This document shows positions 1 to 5,753 of a DNA stretch of 6,935 bases, one piece after another. The DNA lies in assembly GCA_043810345.1 (NCBI GenBank), contig JBDROF010000072.1:1-6935 (forward strand), in the 5' to 3' direction. Every line of letters starts with the position of its first letter. Position 1 is the stretch's first letter. Below the pieces are notes generated by a model that searched no databases, had not been told where the DNA came from, and saw nothing but the letters and a program-made list of their open reading frames with translations. The position numbers and the translations under genes are program-made. Origin of the DNA: QYOJ01 sp043810345 (GTDB taxonomy: Bacteria > Bacteroidota > Bacteroidia > Bacteroidales > FEN-979).

Positions 1-55
1 CATGCTCGTTTCATAAAATATCAAGTTTTAGATTATTGCGCTAATTTAATCAATT

Positions 56-68
56 GTGCTTCGAGCAC
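56..68. repeat. Small inverted repeat in the leading intergenic region
   Basis: GTGCT (56-60) and AGCAC (64-68) form a 5-bp stem around a 3-base loop. A weaker stem, CGCT/AGCG, follows at 75-87, and a short T-run lies at 95-99. This could be the remnant of a terminator or regulatory hairpin for a gene outside the window. The stems are short and the T-run is not adjacent, so I assign no function. Confidence 0.2.
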
Positions 69-131
69 GTAAGGCGCTTGAGCAGCGGACTGGATTTTTA
101 TTCGTCTGTGTGTCAATAGCAGATTTTCATG

Positions 132-139
132 TACATTTG
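132..139 (+). promoter_or_regulatory. Bacteroidetes-type -7 promoter element for the 182-862 gene
   Basis: TACATTTG matches the Bacteroidetes primary-sigma -7 consensus TAnnTTTG exactly. A TGTG at 107-110, 21 bases upstream, is a weak candidate for the -33 TTTG element. Transcription would start near 144-146 and leave an A/T-rich leader of about 36-38 bases. No -7 match of this quality lies between this site and pyrD, so it may drive the whole 182-2690 gene set. That last step is inference. Confidence 0.55.
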
Positions 140-181
140 TATGCTGGAATCAAATAAATCAAAATCATTAAGTTAAATCAT

Positions 182-862
182 ATGAAAACAAGAATCATCT
201 TCACATTTATGCTGGCTGCTTTGTTCCTCATTCTGAGTGGATCCGATGTCATGGCTGGTAAGAAAAAAATTCGTTTTGTCGTATCAGAGCCGGATGCGAA
301 AATTTTTGTCGATGGCCGGATGATGGGAACAGGTCAACTGGAGATCATCGTACCTGCTTATGCATGTATTGTGGTCAAGGTAGAAAAAACAGGTATGCTC
401 ACTGAAGTCATTGAATTTTGCAACAAACCTGACTTTGCGCCTCCCCCGAAGAACTACAACCTCCTGATGCAAAAGGATGATGCCTACGATGCTTCTGAGG
501 CAACAGATATGGCCAACATTGACATCGAGGTTAAAACTACCAAACCGGAGCTGGAAGCCTGGAAACTCCTTAGCCAGATCATCACCTCCTACTTTGATGT
601 GGTTGAAGTGACTGATCGTGAGACAGGGTATCTGCGTACTTCCTGGGTTATTCAAACCTTTAAGAAGAACACCATCCGTACACGGATGATCGTGAAACTG
701 GGATCTACCAACCCACTGACCTACAAAATCAAACTCGTGAGCGAACAATCACAGCAACCAAATACCAGTGTGAAGAGCGATGAACTCTTCCGGGAATGGG
801 ACCGGGTACTGAGAAGATATAAGGAGGTGGTGTACGAGTGTCAGTCACGTTTGGCCAACTAA
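182..862 (+). CDS. Secreted protein of unknown function with a PEGA-like N-terminal domain
   Basis: I do not recognise this 226-residue protein as a named family. Residues 1-25 look like a Sec signal peptide: MKTR, then a hydrophobic run over 5-19, then a likely signal peptidase I site after VMA (23-25). There is no lipobox cysteine, so it is probably periplasmic rather than a lipoprotein. Residues about 29-78 resemble a PEGA-type beta domain (SEPDAKIFVDGRMMGTG, then a stretch ending in VKVEKTGM). Residues 83-109 form a proline- and acid-rich linker. Residues about 110-226 form a second alpha/beta domain containing TGYLRTSWV (148-156), RTRMIVKL (166-173), PLTYKIKLVSE (178-188) and a charged C-terminal helix. 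That helix-grip-like pattern vaguely recalls BamC/NlpB-type lipoprotein domains, but this is only an impression. Cysteines occur at 62, 80 and 220. The ATG at 182 follows an A-rich leader and a good -7 element. The stop is 15 bases before pyrK, so co-transcription is likely. Confidence 0.8.
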   Translation: MKTRIIFTFMLAALFLILSGSDVMAGKKKIRFVVSEPDAKIFVDGRMMGTGQLEIIVPAYACIVVKVEKTGMLTEVIEFCNKPDFAPPPKNYNLLMQKDDAYDASEATDMANIDIEVKTTKPELEAWKLLSQIITSYFDVVEVTDRETGYLRTSWVIQTFKKNTIRTRMIVKLGSTNPLTYKIKLVSEQSQQPNTSVKSDELFREWDRVLRRYKEVVYECQSRLAN

Positions 863-877
863 CTGCAAACCTACTGC

Positions 878-1657
878 ATGGAGATAAAAAAGCGTGTTCA
901 GGATCTGACCGTTGCCGGTAACATCTCTTTGAACAAACGACATTTCCTGCTTGACCTGATTGCCCCGGAGCCTCTGCCCATGATGCTTCCGGGGCAATTT
1001 CTTCAGGTACTTGTGGAGGATTCGCCGGCCACTTTTCTCCGGCGACCCTTTTCCATTCACCAGGTGGATCATAACCGGAATAGCATCCGGTTGCTGGTCC
1101 AGATCAAGGGTGCAGGAACCTGCCGCCTGAGCCTGTTAAAGGAAGGAGACCGGCTGAATGTAATGTACCCGCTGGGGAACTCATTCTCCCTCCCGGCAGT
1201 CAAAGAGGTATTACTGGTTGGCGGAGGATGCGGTGTGGCACCTTTGCTCTTCATGGCTCAGTTTCTCCATCAGAACCGGATCCGGCCCTCTATCCTGATT
1301 GGATTCCGGACCAAAGAGGAGGTTTCTGAGATTGAATCGTATGCCGCCTATGGAGAGGTTTACATAACAACAGATGATGGCACAGAGGGAGAGAAGGGCC
1401 TGGTGGTTGATCACTCTCTATTGCAAAAAGAGAGTCTCCCGTTTCGCAAGATCTACTGCTGCGGTCCGGATGCCATGATGCAGGCCGTTGCCAGGATCGC
1501 CCGGATGCAGGAGATCGATTGTGAAGTATCACTGGAGAACACCATGGCTTGTGGATTCGGAGTTTGCCTCTGTTGCATCACCCCGACAGATAAAGGGTAT
1601 GAACGCGTATGCATGGAAGGACCTGTGTTTAACACGAAACGGTTGAAATGGAAGTAA
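878..1657 (+). CDS. pyrK: Dihydroorotate dehydrogenase B (NAD+), electron transfer subunit
   Basis: PyrK accepts electrons from the FMN of PyrD and passes them through a [2Fe-2S] cluster and FAD to NAD+. This lets cytosolic class 1B dihydroorotate dehydrogenase make orotate without the quinone pool. The 259 residues match the usual family length. A ferredoxin-reductase-type FAD-binding barrel comes first, with the flavin-binding RRPFS at 55-59 and a second flavin-contact region around KGAGTCRLS (78-86). A nucleotide-binding domain follows, with GGGCGVAPL (115-123) and CCGPDAMM (194-201). The C-terminal cluster motif has cysteines at 225, 230, 233 and 245 (C-x4-C-x2-C-x11-C), the expected PyrK arrangement, so all four ligands are present. 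An extra cysteine at 232 sits beside a ligand. The ATG is 15 bases after the preceding stop, with no separate promoter seen. Its partner pyrD follows after a repeat-containing spacer. Confidence 0.95.
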   Translation: MEIKKRVQDLTVAGNISLNKRHFLLDLIAPEPLPMMLPGQFLQVLVEDSPATFLRRPFSIHQVDHNRNSIRLLVQIKGAGTCRLSLLKEGDRLNVMYPLGNSFSLPAVKEVLLVGGGCGVAPLLFMAQFLHQNRIRPSILIGFRTKEEVSEIESYAAYGEVYITTDDGTEGEKGLVVDHSLLQKESLPFRKIYCCGPDAMMQAVARIARMQEIDCEVSLENTMACGFGVCLCCITPTDKGYERVCMEGPVFNTKRLKWK

Positions 1658-1660
1658 TAT

Positions 1661-1700
1661 GAATTGCACAACATTGCGCATCATTGCACAGCATTGCCAT
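1661..1700 (+). repeat. Four tandem 10-bp units sharing an ATTGC core
   Basis: The units are GAATTGCACA, ACATTGCGCA, TCATTGCACA and GCATTGCCAT, starting at 1661, 1671, 1681 and 1691. All share ATTGC at the same phase, and the first three share ATTGCnCA. The array starts just after the pyrK stop and ends just before the hairpin repeat. The period is close to one DNA helical turn, which would suit a protein-binding array. It could equally be a short tandem duplication with no function. Confidence 0.65.
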
Positions 1701-1705
1701 GAATA

Positions 1706-1756
1706 CCCCCCGGCCCCCTAAAGGGGGAGCAAGTCCCCTTCAGGGGATTTAGGGGC
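1706..1756. repeat. C/G-rich multi-hairpin intergenic repeat between pyrK and pyrD
   Basis: Four alternating C-rich and G-rich blocks can fold in two exclusive ways. In one, CCCCC (1714-1718) pairs with GGGGG (1723-1727), and TCCCC (1734-1738) pairs with GGGGA (1743-1747). In the other, CCCCTAAA (1715-1722) pairs with TTTAGGGG (1748-1755) as an outer stem, enclosing GGGGA (1724-1728) with TCCCC (1734-1738). An A-run (1757-1763) follows, not a T-run, so this is not an intrinsic terminator for plus-strand transcription. From memory, repeats with this CCCCCTAAAGGGGG pattern are scattered between genes in many Bacteroidota. I infer a dispersed REP/MITE-like element that landed inside the operon. 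Confidence 0.65.
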
Positions 1757-1769
1757 AAAAAAAGACCAT

Positions 1770-2690
1770 ATGACCAACTTATCAGTAAATATCGCCGGTC
1801 TAACCTTTAAAAACCCTGTCACCACTGCCTCCGGAACGTTCGGGTACGGGGAGGAGTTTCTTGATTTCATGGATCCTGGCAGGATCGGAGGCATTTTCGT
1901 GAAGGCCGTTACAGGCAGTAACCGTGAAGGGAATGCTTATCCTCGAATGGTTGAAACCGCCTCGGGGATGCTTAACTCGGTAGGGCTGCAAAACAAAGGT
2001 GTGGGCCATTTTGTAAAGGAGATCTACCCCAGGATCAAGGATTTCGACACCCACATCATTGTCAATGTCGCCGGTTCTACCGTGGAAGAATACGTAGAGG
2101 TAGCTGCACGGATTAACGACCTGGAGAAGGTACCTGCCATCGAGCTGAACATCTCCTGTCCCAATGTCAAACAGGGTGGGATGGCTTTTGGCACGGTCCC
2201 ATCTATGTCGACCGAAGTAACCCGGGCCGTCCGGGATGTTTACCAAAAAGTACTGATGGTCAAACTCTCCCCTAACGTCACCAGCATCACTGACATGGCG
2301 AAAGCAGTAGTGGATGGAGGCGCCGATGTAGTGACACTCATCAACACCCTGCTCGGTATCGCCATTGACGCGGATCGGCGTCGCCCTATCCTCTCCACCA
2401 TCACCGGCGGGTTGTCTGGTCCCGCTATCAAACCCGTCGCACTCCGGATGGTATGGCAGGTTTCCAAAGCTGTAAAAGTGCCGGTTATCGGCCTTGGCGG
2501 CATCATGACCGCTACTGATGCCATTGAATTCCTGCTTGCCGGTGCCTCCGCCATCCAGGTAGGGACCGCTAATTTCATTGACCCTGCAATCTCCGTAAAG
2601 ATGGTAGAAGGCATTGCAGCCTACCTGCTTAAACATGGTGTCAACGATGTGAATGAGCTGATCGGGGGGTTGAGGACGGAGTCCCTGTAG
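1770..2690 (+). CDS. pyrD: Dihydroorotate dehydrogenase B (NAD+), catalytic subunit
   Basis: This FMN-containing TIM-barrel subunit oxidises dihydroorotate to orotate, the fourth step of UMP synthesis, and hands electrons to PyrK. The 306 residues fit the class 1B length. Class 1 signatures are clear: NPVTTASGTFGYG (15-27), FMN-contacting K45, MLNSVGLQN (67-75), NISCPN with the class 1 catalytic-base cysteine at C130, VKLSPN with K165, LINT (190-193), GGLSGPAIKP (213-222), GLGGI (241-245) and QVGTA (263-267). Serine replaces this cysteine in membrane-bound class 2 enzymes. That difference, together with the adjacent pyrK, makes type 1B the firm call. The ATG follows an A-run and lies 112 bases after pyrK with no clear promoter between. 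The stop codon TAG (2688-2690) is part of the GTAGGGGCAATTCATG repeat, so the last residues (about TESL) may reflect repeat insertion. Confidence 0.96.
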   Translation: MTNLSVNIAGLTFKNPVTTASGTFGYGEEFLDFMDPGRIGGIFVKAVTGSNREGNAYPRMVETASGMLNSVGLQNKGVGHFVKEIYPRIKDFDTHIIVNVAGSTVEEYVEVAARINDLEKVPAIELNISCPNVKQGGMAFGTVPSMSTEVTRAVRDVYQKVLMVKLSPNVTSITDMAKAVVDGGADVVTLINTLLGIAIDADRRRPILSTITGGLSGPAIKPVALRMVWQVSKAVKVPVIGLGGIMTATDAIEFLLAGASAIQVGTANFIDPAISVKMVEGIAAYLLKHGVNDVNELIGGLRTESL

Positions 2691-2742
2691 GGGCAATTCA
2701 TGGTCCGGGTTTTCATGTAGGGGCAATTCATGAATTGCCCCT
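2687..2742. repeat. Composite palindromic REP-like element, copy 1
   Basis: The 16-base block GTAGGGGCAATTCATG occurs twice in direct orientation, at 2687 and 2717 (period 30). The second copy continues into a perfect 26-bp palindrome at 2718-2743, with arms TAGGGGCAATTCA and its reverse complement. The two blocks are joined by a short segment containing TCCGGGT. The element matches the one at 5697-5752 at 52 of 56 positions with no gaps. It overlaps the pyrD stop codon on the left and touches the RAYT fragment on the right, as expected for a REP sequence mobilised by a RAYT enzyme. There is no T-run, so it is not a classic terminator, though the hairpin could protect the pyrD mRNA 3' end. 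Confidence 0.85.
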
Positions 2743-3029
2743 AAAGATCTAGTAATATGAATAATACCATGAATATGATTTGGCATGATTACATAGGAGT
2801 CTATCTCAATATTGGAAAAATTATCAGGAATCCTTTCCCAATATTCCCTGATGATTTTCCCTGACTCAGTTAATAGAACACGATTCTTGTTAATTGTTGA
2901 TAATTGACATTCAGGGTCTCGTGTACAAATCGTCACGAAATAATTGCCTTTAGAAGAGTAATCAAAATCTGCCAACCTGATTGACCTCCGGTGAAATTCT
3001 TCAGGATCAAATCTTCGAAAAAACACCAT
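2688..3029 (-). pseudogene. REP-associated tyrosine transposase (RAYT, Y1/HUH family), C-terminally truncated
   Basis: The first ~94 residues read as a RAYT N-terminus: RRSIRLADFDYSSKGNYFVT (14-33), ICTRDPECQL, a VLLTESGKIIREYW helix (51-64), and the metal-binding HUH motif in MPNHIHGII (82-90, histidines 85 and 87). After residue 95 the frame enters the palindromic repeat, which encodes GAIHELPL and then HELPLQ. From memory, similar GAIHELPL segments occur inside intact Bacteroidota RAYTs. The region that should follow, with the catalytic tyrosine (WQRNYYEHIIR-type motif), is absent. Instead the open frame runs on antisense through pyrD to 1800, giving a meaningless 409-codon frame. The enzyme should therefore be inactive. 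The ATG at 3029-3027 fits a full-length N-terminus, and I see no clear TAnnTTTG promoter for it. Confidence 0.85.
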
Positions 3030-3077
3030 AAAATATCGATTAAAGTCAACTCCTGGATTTTATCGGGTTAATATCAC

Positions 3078-3085
3078 TATTTTTG
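3078..3085 (+). promoter_or_regulatory. Bacteroidetes-type -7 promoter element for the T9SS-secreted protein
   Basis: TATTTTTG matches TAnnTTTG exactly. No good -33 TTTG is visible 19-21 bases upstream, where the sequence reads CTGGATTT. Transcription would start near 3090, giving a leader of about 20 bases to the ATG at 3110. A TTG start at 3083 would lie inside this element and so cannot be the start of a transcript made from it. Confidence 0.5.
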
Positions 3086-3109
3086 CAGATCAACCTTTAT
3101 TCCCTGATT

Positions 3110-5692
3110 ATGAATTATAAGACTCCCCTGCTTAGAAAAAAGTTGGCCATAACTGTTTTTACATTTGGCTTAGTTGCGTCAATTTCCATCATCTCTTTGC
3201 TAACCAATTGGTTTAATTCTTACTCCAGGGTCAGCGACAGAAACCAGTTCCATCCCCCCACCATTACCCCCAACGACTGGATGGCAATGCAACGGATCTA
3301 TCCGTATGACCGGATCCAACCAGAAGCCTTTCAGGCAGCAATAAATCAGGCACAAGCGTTGATCGACGCCGGCTCCGTAAAGAATACACCATGGGACTTT
3401 ACCGGTCCCACCAACATCGGGGGACGGATTACCGACATCGAGATCCCGGATGGAGATCTCCAAACCATCTATGTGGGTGCTGCCACGGGAGGCATTCTGA
3501 AAACCTCTGACGGAGGAGCCACCTGGATCAACCTCTTCCAGAATGTGTCGGTCATCTCTATCGGGGATATTGCCATCGACCCGAATGACTCTGACATCCT
3601 CTATGCAGGAACGGGAGAAGCCAATTCGTCCAGTTTCAGTTTCTGGGGGAACGGGATCTACAAATCCACCGATGCCGGGATGACCTGGACACAAAGCGGG
3701 CTCGAGAATTCAGCTTACATAGGAAGAGTGGTGGTCGACTATGCCAACTCCCAGCGGGTCTTTGTCGCTGCCTGCGGCTATCTCTTTTCCTACAATGATG
3801 AAAGAGGTATCTACCGGAGTGAAAATGGCGGTCAGAACTGGGAACGGGTGTTGTTTCTCACTGATTCCACCGCGGCCATCGACCTTATTCAGCATCCTAC
3901 AAATCCGGATATCCTTTATGCATCGATGTGGGAGCGGACCAGGGGGCTGGAGTACCGAAACTCATTCGGAACCACCTCAGGTATCTGGCAGACAACCAAC
4001 GGTGGAGATACCTGGACAGAACTGACGAATGGCCTGATGGCAGGCGAAGAGGTGGGCAGGATCGGCCTGACCATCTGCAAATCGCACCCGGATATCCTCT
4101 ATGCCTTCTACGACCTTCCTAACTTCGAGGTGGCCGTATTCAAAACCGAAAACGGAGGTCAGGCATGGACCCGCACCAACGATGGAGAACTGTGGGGGAT
4201 GAACAGCAGTTTCGGTTGGTATTTCGGACAGATCCGTGTGGACCCTGTGGATCCGGACAACGTTTTTGTCATGGGTGTTCCGTTATACGCATCCCAAAAC
4301 GGAGGTCAGTCATGGACTGATATCTCCAGCGGGATGATCCATGTGGATCATCATGCCATGGTCATCGATGAAACGACATCAACCATCATTGAAGGAAATG
4401 ACGGCGGCCTCTATGTAAGCGAAACCTATGGTAGTTCCTGGAGCAAGATCAACAACCTTCCCATCACCCAGTTCTATGCCATCGATGTGGATTACCTGTT
4501 GCCGGACCGGATTTACGGAGGGACACAGGACAACAATACCATCCGTACCCTGACCGGAGCGGTGAACGACTGGGAGCCTATCCTGGGTGGTGACGGCATG
4601 TACACCCTGGTAGATTACACCAATTCAAATGTGATCTATGCCGAGTACCAGTGGGGGAATCTTTTCCGGTCTGACAATGGCGGAAACAACATGCATTACA
4701 TCGGCGGAGCATGGGGAAATGACAGGATCAACTGGTCAGCACCCCTGGCCATGCATCCTGAGGATCCGGCGATTCTCTATTTCGGAACATACAGGATATG
4801 GAAGACATTCAACAAAGGGAACAGCTGGACCCCTTTCAGTGGTGACCTGACTCAGGGCATCAACCAATACTTCCATACCATCACCACCATCGCTATCTCT
4901 CCGATCAACCCTTCCATCGTCATCGTAGGAACCGGAGACGGGAAGGTTCATGTTTCGGCCAATGACGGGCTTACCTGGACAGATGTCTCGGCCGGAATCC
5001 CCGACCGCTGGGTAACCCGCGTGGTGTCTGATCCCTTTGATTCACAGACAATCTACGCCACACTCTCCGGATTCCGGTGGGATGAGCCTCTTTCGCATGT
5101 TTACAAATCGACCAACCTGGGACAAAACTGGTCACCCATCTCCGGAAATCTTCCTGAGTTCCCTGTCAACGATATCGTGCTGGATCCGGACATTCCCGAT
5201 AAGATCATTGTGGCCACCGATGCCGGGTTGTATGGCACTACCGACGGGGGAATGAACTGGAGTTGGATATGGACAGATCTTCCTGCTGTTCCCATCTGTG
5301 ATCTGAAAATCCATACACCAACCCGGAAACTGGTAGCAGGCACCTATGGCCTCTCAACCTATTCGGTTGATCTGGATGAAATCCTGGTCGGAATGAATGA
5401 AGGGAAGCACCGTAGAGAAAGTCGCCTGACAATAGTTCCAAACCCTGTATCGAGCAACAGTACCCTCCAATTTTACCTCCATGAACAGGATCATCTCACC
5501 TGTTCCATTATCGGCATGGATGGAAAAAATCCGGGAGTTAACACCAGAATCCCTGGGAGCCGGGAAAAGGGAGAACATACCCTTCGGATGGCAAACCTCA
5601 TTGAGATCAACCAGCTTCCTGCCGGTATCTACCTGGTGGTTCTGGAAGGCGATCATTCCCGGATTTCCGGTAAAATAGTTGTTATGCGATAA
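3110..5692 (+). CDS. Exported Asp-box (BNR) beta-propeller protein with T9SS C-terminal sorting domain
   Basis: This 860-residue protein is probably exported by Sec (charged N-terminus, hydrophobic 12-31) and then carried across the outer membrane by the type IX system. Twelve Asp-box motifs (S/T-x-D/N-x-G-x-T-W type) lie at 132, 186, 237, 295, 346, 395, 437, 521 (degenerate, lacks the Trp), 566, 616, 667 and 710. Spacing is about 42-58 residues except an 84-residue gap between the seventh and eighth. This suggests two tandem propellers, as in sortilin/Vps10-like and GH74-like proteins. VDHHAMVID (412-420), GNDGGLYVSE (429-438) and YGGTQDN (469-475) recall the VPS10/BNR proteins often annotated as glycosyl hydrolases. 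I see no proof of catalysis, so the substrate is unknown. Residues about 773-860 form a type A T9SS tail: VPNPVSSNSTLQF, LPAGIYLVVL (836-845) and terminal KIVVMR. I chose the ATG at 3110 over an in-frame TTG at 3083, which lies in the promoter. Confidence 0.88.
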   Translation: MNYKTPLLRKKLAITVFTFGLVASISIISLLTNWFNSYSRVSDRNQFHPPTITPNDWMAMQRIYPYDRIQPEAFQAAINQAQALIDAGSVKNTPWDFTGPTNIGGRITDIEIPDGDLQTIYVGAATGGILKTSDGGATWINLFQNVSVISIGDIAIDPNDSDILYAGTGEANSSSFSFWGNGIYKSTDAGMTWTQSGLENSAYIGRVVVDYANSQRVFVAACGYLFSYNDERGIYRSENGGQNWERVLFLTDSTAAIDLIQHPTNPDILYASMWERTRGLEYRNSFGTTSGIWQTTNGGDTWTELTNGLMAGEEVGRIGLTICKSHPDILYAFYDLPNFEVAVFKTENGGQAWTRTNDGELWGMNSSFGWYFGQIRVDPVDPDNVFVMGVPLYASQNGGQSWTDISSGMIHVDHHAMVIDETTSTIIEGNDGGLYVSETYGSSWSKINNLPITQFYAIDVDYLLPDRIYGGTQDNNTIRTLTGAVNDWEPILGGDGMYTLVDYTNSNVIYAEYQWGNLFRSDNGGNNMHYIGGAWGNDRINWSAPLAMHPEDPAILYFGTYRIWKTFNKGNSWTPFSGDLTQGINQYFHTITTIAISPINPSIVIVGTGDGKVHVSANDGLTWTDVSAGIPDRWVTRVVSDPFDSQTIYATLSGFRWDEPLSHVYKSTNLGQNWSPISGNLPEFPVNDIVLDPDIPDKIIVATDAGLYGTTDGGMNWSWIWTDLPAVPICDLKIHTPTRKLVAGTYGLSTYSVDLDEILVGMNEGKHRRESRLTIVPNPVSSNSTLQFYLHEQDHLTCSIIGMDGKNPGVNTRIPGSREKGEHTLRMANLIEINQLPAGIYLVVLEGDHSRISGKIVVMR

Positions 5693-5696
5693 TACA

Positions 5697-5752
5697 GTAG
5701 GGGCAATTCATGATCCGGGTGTTTCTGTAGGGGCAATTCATGAATTGCCCCT
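5697..5752. repeat. Composite palindromic REP-like element, copy 2
   Basis: GTAGGGGCAATTCATG occurs at 5697 and again at 5727 (period 30). The second copy extends into a perfect 28-bp palindrome at 5727-5754. It differs from copy 1 at only four positions (5713, 5721, 5724 and 5725). It fills nearly all of the 61-bp gap between two convergent genes, and the palindrome's last base belongs to the murB stop codon. No RAYT sequence accompanies this copy, so it looks like a mobilised REP/BIME unit. It could act as a bidirectional mRNA 3' hairpin, but lacks the T-runs of an intrinsic terminator. Confidence 0.85.
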
Positions 5753-5753
5753 A

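Noticed and set aside
1..14. Possible divergent gene starting on the minus strand at 14 (ATG AAA CGA GCA, giving MKRA)
   Set aside because: Only four codons are visible before the window edge, and no TAnnTTTG match lies upstream on that strand, so it cannot be supported.
821..828. AAGGAGGT, a perfect Shine-Dalgarno sequence near the end of the first gene
   Set aside because: It encodes K-E-V within the protein, lies about 50 bases before the pyrK ATG, and no start codon at proper spacing opens a frame. Bacteroidetes rarely rely on such sites.
1706..1763. Transcription terminator or riboswitch upstream of pyrD
   Set aside because: The G/C-rich stems are followed by an A-run, not a T-run, and no known pyrimidine or nucleotide riboswitch core is recognisable.
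1800..2687. Open minus-strand frame continuing from the RAYT fragment through pyrD (409 codons in total)
   Set aside because: It is antisense to a strongly supported pyrD. Beyond the repeat it shows no recognisable motif or composition of a real protein, so it is read-through of the broken RAYT frame.
3741..4122. Extra plus-strand frames of 94 and 64 codons inside the propeller gene
   Set aside because: They are alternate-frame shadows of the Asp-box-coding sequence, with no start context or protein motifs of their own.
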